Assembly (NCBI GenBank): GCA_964020155.1
Contig: OZ026546.1
Span: 8,088,879 to 8,152,878 of the forward strand
DNA: 64,000 nt
Reading direction: 5' to 3'
From: Chondrilla cf. caribensis
Taxonomy: Eukaryota > Porifera > Demospongiae > Chondrillida > Chondrillidae
The notes under the pieces were generated by a model. It ran no database searches and was not told where the DNA came from. It was given only the letters and a program-made list of their open reading frames with translations. Positions 1-14,600 of this stretch are shown piece after piece. The first letter of the stretch is position 1. Every line of letters begins with the position of its first letter. The translations under genes were made by a program, and so were the position numbers.

Positions 1-560
1 TTTGAGATACCTATGTATATTGGATGTGTACATATTGTACATACATCTGTTGAAAGTATCTCATTGCTCCATTGAACATTCATAATATCCATCAATTCAA
101 GTGCAGCATATAGATAGAATGTCCATGGCAGGAGAGGAGATGAGGTGAGGTGTGAAGACCTTTGCTGCTGGTCACCTTTCAAATTCATAAGCATAGAGAT
201 GTCCTACCATATAAGTACATAGCGTTTCATAGACCCAAGGCTTGTTTACAGCGGATTAAATGAAAAATGAGCACTAAGCATTACAATGTGCTGTGTAGAT
301 TACACCCTATGGCTGCTTCTCTCAGTTTCAGATTTATACAATTGTGGATCTAAGAAAAACATGGCCTGCCTCCTGACATTAGCCAATGGCATACTGTGAA
401 TTCATAAACTACATATGCTATGTATACATGCATTTGTGTGCACACATGCATGCATGAACATGACATAATATTACATGTATACTGTCTGTGTCTGTCCTTG
501 TCTAGTGGAATTCTTATTTGTATGGTGTGTTTGCTTGCATGTGGTGCGCGTGCATGCACA

Positions 561-566
<6 letters not shown>
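1..566. other. Intergenic, no gene seen
   Basis: No supported coding exon. The sequence is AT-rich and passes into a TG microsatellite. Open frames near 420-560 come only from TGTACATG-like low-complexity sequence. Confidence 0.6.

Positions 567-656
<90 letters not shown>
567..656. repeat. (TG)n microsatellite
   Basis: Almost pure TG dinucleotide tract of about 90 bp. It opens apparent frames on both strands, which are artefacts. Confidence 0.97.
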
Positions 657-657
<1 letters not shown>

Positions 658-1970
658 TTTATTGTGCAGCATTTTGACAAAATTTAATGTATTTTCATTA
701 CATTTTAAAGGTTTCCTCAATATAAACCCACATACATTTATGGCAATCAGTGACAACAATGATAGTACAGAAAATGTACGGCGTACATTACATTCTAACC
801 ATGCAGCGTTCTTTAACCGCACTGTAGGCTTTAGTATTTAAAGGGGGTTCCCCCATAAAGATCACTCGGGATCACATCTTCCGAATGTGTATAATTCTTT
901 ACTTGTGTGTATTTGTGGTGGTAATGGTGATGTATACATAGATAATGTGTGCGTACGTGCGTTTCAAGGAATCGTACAGCGAATGATACCGTGCCCAGCA
1001 GCGATCAGCGACAATATCAGTATACGAAGTTATACCATAGTTATACAAAGAAGCGCTAAAGTTGGGGGTAGTCTACCGAGTTATGTCTGTTGGCTTCCCC
1101 TCACTTTTAGTAACTGTTGGTGAGTCACTGATCATGGTGATTTGACCGCCATTGGCGCTATATGTATGATCACCTAGTATTATGGAAAGTGTTTGAAACA
1201 AAGATAGCGAATTGGTGTATAAACGTCTAAAAGTTAATAACTTTATTCCGGAGTACCTAGCGAGTTGACGCCAACTGAAAAAGTCCCATTCACTGTTCCA
1301 GTGAGATTCAAATGATGTACTACAGGGTGCCATTTATACGCACACGTGACTAATGGTTGAGTCAGTTAAGGTGTTACAATAATATTATTACGGTATGTAA
1401 TAATGTGAGTCTTTATAAACGCTTATATCTGATGCAGCGCAGCAAATTAAAGCCGCGGGGGGGGGCGACTCGATTAAATTATGCATTTTGTGGCTAGAAA
1501 AAGCGGGTAAAACTGAGCAATTTGTCTGGATTCTTCCCAGCGGCACAGTTACTACAAGGTGGTGTTAACATTTTCAAGTATACCTACATTTTGTTGTTTT
1601 AAGTAATATGTATGGCTAATATTACTTAAGTATAATAGGGTAAAAGCGCCCTAATTCCGATCAAACTTTTATGAAAGGCTTACCTTCTCCGCAAAGAAGC
1701 CGAAATCAACCAAACTATTTACGACAGTGTTCTTCAGTATGTCGACCTTTCATAGCTAAAACAAAGATTTTGAAAGATGTCGAGGAACCAGCAATTTCGG
1801 GGCGAACAAAGGGTGGTGAATTTTGTCGAGGATTGCCTATTTTCGATCACTTAAAAGCTATACCTCACTACCTGCCGAAGTTCAATCTGGCAGAGAGGGT
1901 AAGAAGGGGATTAAGGCTAGTGACACAAAAGGCAAGAATTATGACGCATAAAAGGGATAAAATAATGTTC
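657..1970. other. No supported gene
   Basis: This stretch has somewhat higher GC than its surroundings around 850-1330 and a G-run near 1458-1465. A 117-codon open frame at 1671-2024 (+) encodes a basic, Arg/Lys-rich peptide that I do not recognise. It runs into the palindrome at 1971-2031, so its 3' end is probably not coding. It could be part of a transposon or an unrecognised exon. Confidence 0.4.
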
Positions 1971-2031
1971 GTTCCGGTCAACCACAGCGTATCTGGTTCA
2001 CTGAACCAGATACGCTGTGGTTGACCGGAAC
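1971..2031. repeat. Perfect 61-bp palindrome (30-bp arms, 1-base centre)
   Basis: The arm at 1971-2000 (starting GTTCCGGTCA) is the exact reverse complement of 2002-2031, with a single C at 2001 between them. It lies about 260 bp upstream of the PLAC8-type ORF. There is no obvious terminator or transposon context. Confidence 0.95.
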
Positions 2032-2287
2032 CTCATCATGTGAGCTTTCGACGCTTCCTGTTCTATATTAACGCCTACTCGAGGGTAATCCGCTATCGAA
2101 CCAAGCTTGTTGCAGAAAGGGATTCACCGAAGAAATTTGCACGTCATACGGGTAAGGGATAGTAGTTCATACTTACCTGACAAATATACTCTTTCTCCTT
2201 TTTTTACGAAGCAAACAGTGGCCTAGACCACTACCCCTTCAAGAATACAGATTTCCGTCAGACTGTTAGCATTTCTTCGTTGAAACA

Positions 2288-2620
2288 ATGGGTGACTGGA
2301 GCTCCGGACTGTTTTCCTGTTTCTCAGATTTCACCATCTGTTTAATTTCAACCTTCATCCCTTGCTACCAAGTGGGAAAGAATGCTGAAGCTATCGGAGA
2401 GAGCTGTATCACAAGCGGACTTCTGTATCTTGTCGGATATCTGCTCGGTGGTTTCCAGTGCATTGTCGGAATGATAGTTCGAGGCAAAGTCAGAGAATCA
2501 AAGGGAATTGAAGGGAACGCAATCATCGACTTCCTCCTTCATTGGTTCTGTTACTGTTGTGCCATCTCCCAGGAGGCCCGCGAAGTCCAAGGAGGCGGTC
2601 AATCACTGGCCCGTGAATGA
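2288..2620 (+). CDS. PLAC8/Cys-rich family small membrane protein
   Basis: A single-exon ORF of 110 codons starting at ATG 2288. The protein has the PLAC8 family layout. An N-terminal Cys-rich part (CFSDFTICLISTFIPCYQVGK, residues about 11-31) carries the hallmark F.PC...G motif. A hydrophobic stretch follows (TSGLLYLVGYLLGG, about 44-57), and a second Cys-rich part (FCYCCAISQEAREV, about 89-102) matches the usual CC...CQEARE ending. Length fits the family (about 100-150 residues). In animals and plants these are small membrane-associated proteins, with roles described in metal transport, growth control and cell differentiation; the role here cannot be deduced. The ATG is the first in frame. 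I see no intron inside the ORF, although a spliced 5' leader is possible (GGTAAG near 2149). Confidence 0.85.
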   Translation: MGDWSSGLFSCFSDFTICLISTFIPCYQVGKNAEAIGESCITSGLLYLVGYLLGGFQCIVGMIVRGKVRESKGIEGNAIIDFLLHWFCYCCAISQEAREVQGGGQSLARE

Positions 2621-2846
2621 TCTATAAAGAATGATCTGCACAGTTAGGATAACATCGTGTATTTTTACTAACTGTAGTGCTCGACAAGGTAGATTGCTGA
2701 ATGATAGGAATTAGGTTGTGCGTAAAATGCGGACCGTCCACACGGACGCGGACCTGTATTAGCGCCCATAAGTGTCCAAACCGCGGACGACGTAGAATTT
2801 CTCTCGACAGGATTAGCAACTATCCGCAAAACTGAATTGTTTCCCA

Positions 2847-3368
2847 ATGTCTTGTTGTCGATGTAATAAATCTGCCAAGTGCCGTAACTGCATTCGTGTT
2901 AAATCAGGAAAGAGATGCATCAGTTGTCAACCTGGACGCCTCGGAAAGTGCTGTAATCAACCTGACTCGAATCAGCCTGACACAACCTTTCCTATTGCAA
3001 ATTCTACGGATGAACAGCCTACTAATGACGATGATGCCGGGGACACGGTGAATGAACAGTCTGTAACTAAAGGTTCTACTATGGAACGGAATAATTCGCT
3101 GGAGGACTCGGAGACTGGAGAGGGTCATATCGGTGGCTTGCCATACTATCAACCTCAATCATCATCATTCATCTTCAATGGAGAGAGTTTCGCTGACAGC
3201 AGTGATGATTTTGGCACACTCTGCCCACCCTCCACATACACCATTCTCATAATCAGAATAAGTATTCGCTCTGATCGAATAGTGAAAGATGAGTTGATCG
3301 AAGATTTCCTACTAGGAGTTCATAACCATCGAAGTGTTTACATTATTGAGGAGTATTGCTGCATGTAG
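2847..3368 (+). CDS. Lone retrotransposon-type Cys-rich N-terminal domain protein
   Basis: An ORF of 173 codons from ATG 2847. Residues 3-38 hold a dense Cys array (SCCRCN-x4-KCRNC, then GKRCISCQPGRLGKCCN) that closely matches residues 4-37 of the 1054-residue reverse transcriptase ORF at 18963-22127. After it comes a Ser/Asp/Glu-rich linker, then a short stretch (GGLPYYQPQ) that recalls the GIPALPPF stretch of the long element. No reverse transcriptase follows. The Cys pattern suggests zinc binding, probably nucleic-acid binding. It may be a truncated element copy or a host gene that captured the domain. The last ~50 residues are of low confidence and may be intronic sequence. Confidence 0.55.
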   Translation: MSCCRCNKSAKCRNCIRVKSGKRCISCQPGRLGKCCNQPDSNQPDTTFPIANSTDEQPTNDDDAGDTVNEQSVTKGSTMERNNSLEDSETGEGHIGGLPYYQPQSSSFIFNGESFADSSDDFGTLCPPSTYTILIIRISIRSDRIVKDELIEDFLLGVHNHRSVYIIEEYCCM

Positions 3369-5335
3369 TCAATGAGATCACCACAGATCTCCAAGTCTTA
3401 GACCATGCAACATTATCAATAATGCCGTAAGTAATAATATGGATGCGCTGACATGAAGTACCGAGTCGTGTGCGTGAACAAGTGAACACTGATAGCTACA
3501 TGTTGTGTGTTTAACTTAGTAGTTGTTTACAGTAGTCAATCATGTACAAAATTATACTTAACCTTGTTATAAATGTAAGCACTCCCTAATGTGTTCCTAA
3601 CATTCCCTAATGTGTTTTTAACACTTCCTAATGTATTCCTAATACTTCCTAATGTGTTCCACAAGATAATAATATTATTGTAACAGTTAGTAAATAAGGA
3701 CTATGGGCTATATCATGCTTATCTTTATGGTAGGGGCATGCACATTTCAGTTCTCAGAAGCATTAAGAATACCATTTGGTTCCTTTGGGTATTTGACTCT
3801 GTGTACCCTTGTGTGGGTGTGTGGTGATATAGTGCTGTGCAGTGCCTGGACTTTGGGATCATTGCAGCCACCAAATGAATAATCATGCTCTCACAGTAGT
3901 ATCATAGATACTGTATAGTATCTATGATAGTATCAAGATTTGATAATAGAAATTTGTTCAATAGCTGTTCATCAATATAATCTTAACAGCATTATGATAT
4001 GAAGTTACACTTATGAAGTTATCTACAGTCTCAGAATTCAGTCAACATGTTATGTAGCACATGTAGTGTTACACCTGCACAACCTGTTATGTCAGTACTA
4101 CAGTGTTCAGGACTGATTGTACCTCATTGTAGTGAGATTAGATATAATATTGTCGACCAATCTTCCTATTGTGGATATAGGATTATTCATTGTGGTAGAA
4201 TTGTTCTGTGTTCCTGTGTAGCTATGTGGTTGTAATTGTAATGTATCTGATGTCCTACTTGTGCCCACATAACCATTGTTTGTGTAGTGTGTATTCATGC
4301 AGAAGTACATGCATAACCATGTGACTGTATGGGCCATCTAGTATGTCTGCATGTAACGTATACTGGGAAATTTTCACATTAAAAAAATTTTGTAAATGAG
4401 CTGCTGCCTTTCACAAAAATTACATGACGCGGGAAAATGATCACTGATTACTTTAACGTTACCGGTGAGTTTCATCCCATTCCCTATCGTGCGCAAACAA
4501 AGTCACTGAGCATCCTATTTCCTCCAAGTGTCGCTTGGTTTTTTTGAATAAATCGACACTATTGGGATCTGTAAAGCGGCATTTCTAGCCCTCCTTGGGG
4601 TAATTCACTTGAGTATCTCTTCGTTCCAGTTAAGGTACACAAAATTGTCCCTCCACAGTGCAAATAGCTACAGATAGAACAAACACAAGAGATGTTCCTG
4701 GCCAACATGGCCAACAATCACACCGTTCCTAACGATGGACACAGCAAAGGGATCTTCCATGTTCCTCTCTTCTCGCTCGCAAAACAGAATTCCTCCAACT
4801 GACGTTGACCAGTAGCCTTGTAGACATGGTAGCCATGCATGCAACTGTCTATCGAAAACAAAGACATTGTCGTTCGTCTTAGTTCATGGTTGACTTATCC
4901 GTTTCCCTTTAACAGTTAATGGTTAACACATAACCGTTACTAACTGAAGCGATTCTCCGAAAACCTTTAACCGACAAACGTTATTATCGTTACCTTTTCC
5001 ATGCACTGTACTGTAGCCATCACTTTATCAGTTATGCCCACTTAGTGTTCAATTTGTATGTATGTACGTATGTATACATACACTTGTTGACTCGTCTTAT
5101 CTTGAAATAAATTTAATGTCAGAGTCTTTCTATGAGAGGTGCAATGTAACAAAACAGTCACTTTCAGTCTTTTGTGCACAATATGCTGTCATTGAGTGTA
5201 CTGTACGTAATGTTGGATACACAATTGTGTTTTTGTACTACACAGTAGTGTGTACGTACTTACACGTACAGACATGCTTGTGTACATGTGTGCCATCAGA
5301 TTACATGCATACTGTCTCTATATTACAGTACAACC
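3369..5335. other. Intergenic, no gene seen
   Basis: AT-rich sequence with a short local tandem duplication (about 3575-3660, repeated CCTAATGTGTTCCTAA-like motif) and the small foldback at 3896-3933. No exon with convincing splice borders or family similarity was seen. Confidence 0.5.
3896..3933. mobile_element. 24-bp foldback remnant of the CATAGATAC family
   Basis: The palindrome CATAGATACTG...TATCTATG at 3903-3926 is flanked by near-identical 7-mers: GTAGTAT at 3896-3902 and ATAGTAT at 3927-3933. Its ends match those of the 865-bp element at 41952-42816 and the 41-bp element at 5916-5956. Confidence 0.6.
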
Positions 5336-5676
5336 TCGGCTATCTGAACCTCTGGGGACATCAGATTTTCAAGAAGTGTTCAATTAGGTGAGGAGTTTGG
5401 ATAACTGAAGTTGTATGTAAATGAAGAATGTAGTCTTCATACTGAATGATTAAACATCACGGAATACACTAAAAGCCTTTAAAATACAAGTGAACCTTTG
5501 AATAAGAGAAATATTTGTTATACTACCAGCAAGCTATTTTATACACTCAATTTTTTTAAAATTCCAGCTCCAGGAAGCCATTTTTACATGACATCATTAA
5601 TTTTGTATTAAAATGTTTGACACAATGCTTTAGGTTGTCCGGCAAATCGAGGGTTTGGATAACCAAGGTTGCACTG
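5336..5676. mobile_element. pogo/Tigger-like non-autonomous element
   Basis: The left end CAGTACAACCTCGGCTATCT and the right end (reverse complement CAGTGCAACCTTGGTTATCC) form terminal inverted repeats of the CAGTxxAACCTCGG type, typical of pogo-like elements. A TA flanks the left end and TG the right, so one duplication base has mutated. The interior is AT-rich and non-coding. Confidence 0.7.
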
Positions 5677-5908
5677 TGCTATGAGTTCTAACAGTACCAA
5701 CTGTATAGTGTGAATGTAAGTATGCACTAGTCAGAGAATGGTTCAACACTTGTAAGTAAGAGTGCCAAGTCAAGCACTGTGCAGGACATCTTTGTACTGT
5801 AGACATGTAACAACTACTGTAACTTCTCTGCATGATAAACATTAGAGTATTATGAATATATGTGTTGGAGGTATTATATACTGTACATACACACCCAGGA
5901 GCTTACAT

Positions 5909-5963
5909 ATGTTGCCGTAGATACTCTATACCCCGGCGGAGTATAGAGTATCTATGATGTTGC
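5909..5963. mobile_element. 41-bp foldback with perfect 7-bp target duplication
   Basis: The inverted pair CGTAGATACTCTATACC...GTATAGAGTATCTATG occupies 5916-5956. The 7-mer ATGTTGC occurs directly on both sides (5909-5915 and 5957-5963). It looks like an extreme internal deletion of the family represented by 41952-42816. Confidence 0.75.
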
Positions 5964-6202
5964 TACAGAAGAAATTTTGATGCTCATTTGTTTGGTAGCA
6001 TTACCCTACAAATGAGAACAGATCACAAACATTTGATATAATTTCTCACATCTCACCAGACAACCTGTGTGTACAGCTGCAGTGCATTTCGTCGTCCTTA
6101 TTTGTCATGCACCATTAGTGTCTGTACATGCAGTATAGGACACACACTTCATACTGTGTACTATAATGATTTGGTACAGGTTCATTGCTGCATAAGGGTA
6201 AC

Positions 6203-6272
6203 TGAAAGTCGTGGTTAATGAGCAATAGCGCTATCCAACAGCTGTGTTATTGCTCATTAACCCTGACTTTCA
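6203..6272. repeat. Short hairpin, possible MITE
   Basis: The arm TGAAAGTCGTGGTTAATGAG and its inverted partner (CTCATTAACCCTGACTTTCA) are separated by about 20 bp. No target duplication was confirmed. Confidence 0.6.
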
Positions 6273-6859
6273 ACGTACTATAATGTACTTATTGTATATT
6301 GATGTGAGGTATTGTACTTACATAGGTGTGTGTTTATTTAGCATATATATAATACATGTGGTTAATTCCCTGGAACCTGTTCTCTTGAGAATAGATATAT
6401 TCCTGGAATGATTGAGTATGGGTTTCCAACAGCGCTAGTAGTTAATGATGACAATAGATTTGGGAGAATTTTTGCTGAAGACAACTCTCAGGAACCAAAC
6501 ATCCAAGATAAATCTTAAACTAGTTGTGTCTCAAAACACTCCCAAATCCAAAAGGATTGGTTCAACTCTATCATTCCTGGAATAATTTGACAAGGATGGT
6601 AATATTTCCAAGCATGGATATTAAAACAGCAGCCATTTGTACTATGATGCTCCCAACCTACAGGAGCTCAGAACACACTAATAGTATACAATATTGTGTA
6701 TGTACAGTCACACTTTGTTATTGCAGGTCTGTGTTGTTTACCTATGAAAAGGTTGTATTTGCACTACAATGGCTTCTAATTCAGGTCTTTCATTGAATTA
6801 GCAAACACACCTAGCAGCTTGGTACACATAATATGTAGGTAGATACGTACGTAGGTTTA

Positions 6860-7034
6860 CAGTGGAACCTCTCTATTACAAACCTCTGAAATGTGGAAAC
6901 CTCTATAATAAGGACACCATTCTGTGTCCCAGTGTAGTACTAAAGTGTATAAAATAACCTCTAAATTGAGGAAACCTCTGTAATAAGGACTAAAATTATG
7001 GTCCCAAAGTGTCCTTTATTGAGAGGTTCCACTG
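6860..7034. mobile_element. pogo/Tigger-like MITE with TA target duplication
   Basis: Ends CAGTGGAACCTCTCTATTA and (reverse complement) CAGTGGAACCTCTCAATAA, each bordered by TA (6858-6859 and 7035-7036). This 175-bp element is typical of non-autonomous pogo-like transposons. Confidence 0.85.
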
Positions 7035-7224
7035 TATAGGTACACTGTATAACTCAATAACAATCTGCTGTATTATGATAGCCTATAGCTCACTAATTTC
7101 CTATGGCTTGTAATTGGTTGCTGAGATTGTCTTGTCTTGCTAATGGATATACGTACTCAATATTCTACAACATAACTCAAGCACACATAGCAAACATGTA
7201 GTCCTTGACACCCCTCCCTCCTCC

Positions 7225-7722
7225 AATCAAACTGTGTTTGACTCATGGGATTCCATGTGCAATATTGCATTGGTGTTGCCATTAGATTGGCCTGCCCTAT
7301 GAATAACTTTGAACTGGAAGGGTTGTAGTGCCAGACTCCATCTCGATAGGCGGTAGTTGGAATCATTTTACTGATTGAGCCATTCCAATGGTCGTTGATA
7401 GGTTTTCACAAAAAATACTTGACCCAACAAGTACACCCTGAAAGCCTTCGTCCCAAGCCTGATGGCAAGGCACTCTTTTTCAATGGTGGAGTATTTTTGT
7501 TTCCAAGCTGCAACGTCTTACTGAAATATACAATGGGATGCTCCTCATCCTGTTCAGTCTGGCTCAAAATAGCAGCTACTCCTCTATCAGATGCATCTGT
7601 TTGTAGATTATATAGGGTAGGTCAAAGTTCGGACTTTAGAGAGTCAGGTGCTGTACAAAGGGCATCCTTCAATTTTTGGAAGGCCACTTGACACTTGTTA
7701 ATGTCATTTTCATTAGATTTAT
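7225..7722 (-). pseudogene. Ty3/gypsy polyprotein fragment (RT-RNase H junction), decayed
   Basis: Read on the minus strand, one frame gives CQVAFQKLKDAL and then LQTDASDRGVAAILSQ, the conserved start of Ty3/gypsy RNase H. A shifted frame continues towards the ETDHRSL-like position. Another gives RWSLALQPFQFKVIHRAGQSN, matching the end of RNase H. Frameshifts and a stop between these blocks show it is dead. It lies just upstream of the locus 1 signal-peptide exon. No LTRs were seen. Confidence 0.85.
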
Positions 7723-7823
7723 GGTACAATGTACATTACATGCAGCAGTTTGAATTGTATCCATAATCATTTTGCAGACAATAATTGCACAATATCTGTT
7801 TTCCAAGGTGGATACAACCAGCC

Positions 7824-10570
<2,747 letters not shown>

Positions 10571-11406
10571 AAGCCTTAATTGTTTATTCGGTGCACAAAA
10601 GCCTTTGATCTGATCAATATGTAATTACATTTCAAATGCAATCACGGGCAGTCACATGATTGGTGGTTTAAATAATAAATAGAGTCTGAGAGTCACCTCC
10701 TGGACCTGGTGCTTTCAGCCAACAGTTAACCCTTTAACATGTCACTCTTCCCTTCTGTTAGCAGGTTTATCTATCACTGACACTAATGTTATGACATCAG
10801 ATGTACATATATGTACTGGAATCATCCTACATACAGTGAATTCTCGTTAATCTGCCACAGTTGGTTCAGGCGAAATTTTGGCGGATTAATGATATGGTGG
10901 AATATACTGATCTTCTTCGAGATGTCTCCTACCATTTGTCACGCAATCTGTACGTTCCGCGTCTTGAGAAACGGTCTGTGAGTATTTTTTTACGTTTTCG
11001 TCAGATTCCTCTTTCTGCATTCAGATATCTACTTTTTCTGCTTCATTGTCAAGTCAATTTTAGAATGCTTTGCTGCTATTTGCTCTACACTAAAGCAACT
11101 TCTTAAAAATCGGCGGATTATCTGTAACTGAAGTCTGTACAAAAGTGCAAATTGGTACACAGAAGAATGGCAGATGGCGGAATTGCGAGATGGCAGATTA
11201 TGTATATAGCGTAGCCATACAAGCGAATTTGTTTCAAAATAATATGGCAGATTAAACCGGTGGCGGATTAACGAGAATTCACTAAATTATGAAGAAGAAA
11301 TTATGATGAACACACATGGATGCAATTGAACCATACTGCAGTTACATTTGTACATTAGTGAATATGTTAATAAGCCTTGAAGCATATCTACTCTTGTATG
11401 CTACAG
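10571..11406. other. Intron/intergenic between F1 and G1
   Basis: No exon recognised except the possible upstream extension of G1 from 11364. Sequence 10670-10800 is repeated downstream of the locus 4 minisatellite (51095-51240), which shows that F-type exons once existed there too. Confidence 0.6.
10835..11283. mobile_element. Non-autonomous element with TTAATCYGCCAC ends
   Basis: The left end AGTGAATTCTCGTTAATCTG and the right end (reverse complement AGTGAATTCTCGTTAATCCG) are inverted over about 24 bp. The same ends recur at 16379-16553 and, degraded, near 49257-49425. The end type resembles pogo-like elements. The interior is non-coding. Confidence 0.75.
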
Positions 11407-11679
11407 ACCTGACCCCACCTCACATCACAAACATGGACCCTCTGGAGTCCTCCATCACTGTTAGATGGACCCCCCAACCCTGTGATTATGCTGTGAGGTA
11501 CAGAGTATCCTGGATGTACACCAATGATGATGGTACTACTACTACTGGTAGTGGAGTCTCTGACCAGGTCACCAGCTACACTATCCCAACCAGTGTACAA
11601 GAAGTGTATACTGTGTCAGTCCAAGCTGTTGATGGAGTGGGTAATGTAGGACCAGCAACTAGTGAAGTAGTGAGGTCCA
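11407..11679 (+). CDS. Exon G1: FN3 domain (locus 2)
   Basis: 273 bp, phase 1-1. LTPPHITNMDPLESSITVRW, YRVSWMYTNDDGTT, and VYTVSVQAVDGVGNVGP are typical FN3 strands. Donor GTGAGT. The frame is also open upstream to ATG 11364 (MLISLEAYLLLYAT), so an unspliced start is possible. Confidence 0.86.
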
Positions 11680-14600
11680 GTGAGTACTAACTCCACACTC
11701 TGTGTCTTGATGATAGTGTGATGATCAATTCTTCTCTCTTCAGCCTACCCTCGACCCACTGCTGATGCTCCTCCTTGTGAGGACAGGTCACTTGTTCTGA
11801 CATGTCTAGTCAGTGGACTACACAATGATAGGAGATCACGTTTCATCTGGATAGACAGGAATAGTAACCTCACTAACTCCAGTCTATACACAATCACTGG
11901 TCCTCAGTTGATGATAGCTAACATCAGTGCTTTGAGTGGTGAGGAGGACAAGGCTATTCGATGTAGTAAAGTCTTGAGCAATGGAATAGTAGTGACAGGA
12001 GAAGTGTACATGGTGGAACCACTCGGTATTTGCTCATACAGTACGTATGCAATAATAATACATATGTGTTATGTTGGAAAATTATTTGCTTCATTTGTTT
12101 ATGTACATATGAATCTATAATTATGTATAATATTGCATATCTCCTACCAATTTGTACCAGTTGTGTAGATAACACCAACCTTGTCTTGCTGTGCATGTGT
12201 ACCTGTTGGATACCATTAGAACTAACTGTTCATTGCATGTATGTAATAAAGTTGTATCCTGACCTGGTGAATGATTATGAATGATGGACAATTTATACTG
12301 CATATATGCGCATAGCTTAATACAAATATATGCAATAGAAATGTGTTTACTAATTTCCTGCCTCGTTCTCACGCAATTAATCCTAACAATGAAACCTGTC
12401 TGGTGACCTGTGCTGTATCACTGACCTGTGCTACATGGCTTATGTACACACAGATTTCTCTTTGATCCTCCCCTCAACCAGGATACAAGTACATATGTGT
12501 TCCTGTTACAGTATCTTTGGAGCATTTATGCTTTTCATGCATCACTAAGTGTGTCTTTATTGCCTATAGCACCTACAAAAGACAGTGGACCCAATACAAT
12601 TACTCCAGCAGTTGCTGTAATCGTAGTTCCTGTGGTCACTATTGCTGTTACTATAACAGTAATAGTGGTACTGATTGCTGGTGTAGGAGTGTATTGTCGG
12701 AAGAGAAAAAATCATGGACTATACGATGCTAGGGTACGTGTACATGGCATGACATGTCTGTGTGTCTACTGTAGATTGTACAAAATTTTCGACACTAACA
12801 TATGTAGTTTCATGTGGTTGTAGTGTAAGTGTACTCTACACATACATGTGTGCAATCATCCCTCTCTAGAAACAAGATGTACAACCCAATGCTCCAACCA
12901 GTGGTGATCAGACCAGAGCAGTCTATTATGCTCAAGTTGGTTTTGAAGGTTTTCAACCTGTCCCTGCTCCTCCTGTGGGGGTAGTGACATACGCTAATCC
13001 AATCGCAGTAGGAGAGAGAGAAGTGTGTTCAGTGTTGACTATTGTGCACGCGTGTATATCTGAATCCACTTGTACATGTCAGGTTGAGAATGATGATACT
13101 GAACCGAGATTGCCTCCTAAACAAAGACATCTTGAATGTAAGACATGTCCACATTCAATGTATTCATAGCTTTTGTTCATGTACATACATATGTGGTGTA
13201 TTTAAGCTAAGAAATTTAGATCTGATGTTGCTGATACTCTCAATACCATTGGACTGGAATATGTTATTGACATGGAAACAGGAGGAGTCCCACACTTCAC
13301 TGTAAAGTGCAATGGCATCCATTTTGTTGTCACCTGTGTGTACACGTCATCTGATGTGACACTTGAAGATGTCGGCCATGTTGTTGAAGCCAAACAAGTG
13401 ACTGGCTCCACCAAGGGTCTCCTGATATCAAACCAGCCCACCATCCCATCCGAGTGCCTCCTAACATTGGAGTATGCTGGTTGTCAGTTTGTACCTGTTG
13501 GTGGGTATGGGGAGGAAGGATGGGAGGACAGGATGATTGACAAGTTCAAGGATGTCTTCCAGAAGGTAGCCAACGATGACAGTGAGGTCAGTTCCTCCAT
13601 CTTGACAGTACATTGTACAAGGTGATGGTTGACATGATCCACTACCTCTCATTACAGAGTGAAGACCTCCCAACCTCTGAACAGGAGACCACTTCTCTAT
13701 CAGATACTCGGTCTCCAGTTATCCAGCCAAGAACTGCTCTGACACGACTCTTGGTTTGTGTGTTTTGTTGTTTATATGTTCATAGCTCAACTCTGTCATT
13801 ATCTACAAAGTTCAATTACTGACCACTTAGAGTCCTGTCGGGAGTATTATCCACAAAAGGAGGAATGTACCTGGTGGAGATTGGGTGGAGTCTGAGGAAG
13901 AGACAACTGTAAGTACTGTCATTACATGTCTAAATGGATACAATGTGAGGTCATTTCTACTATCTGTTGTGTAGCCATCTCGAGATTTCCGCTCTGTTAG
14001 CTTGCACAGAGACTCTGAGGTGAGCGAGTACACACATGTAACTGAAACTATTTAACTCACATTACATACGTAGATCAATAAGTACAGTGTGTGCTCATAA
14101 ATTACATCCAAGCATCCAGTCCAGTATAATACCTGGCAGTCATTTGGATCTCTGTCATTTATTGTGGAATGTTAATCAATTTCCTGTTCATTAGATTTTG
14201 TAGGAGTATACATCTTTGTATGTATGTAATGCAATTAACTTGTATTCGACACAATCCCCTACCTCTCATTACAGAGTGATCGCCTTCCAAGCCCTGTCCA
14301 GATATCCAACCCGTCTTCAGCTGATCATCCATTTCCAAAACATGTCCTCTCCAGGGCAGCTGATGATGATGTCAAGGTCAGCTCATTAATTTTGACTGTA
14401 CATAACACCTAACCTCAGCCATACGACTGTTCTGTGCTCTTTCTGCAATGTCGTGTGGTTGTTTAATGTATTACCAATTGTATGACTTGTATGTCCATCA
14501 CTAGCCTACTTACCGAATATGCTTTCATGTTTGACGTGCACTCCCAAATTACACTGCTTCCTGTTTAGGGCAATTGAGAAAATTAATTTGCAACACTTTT

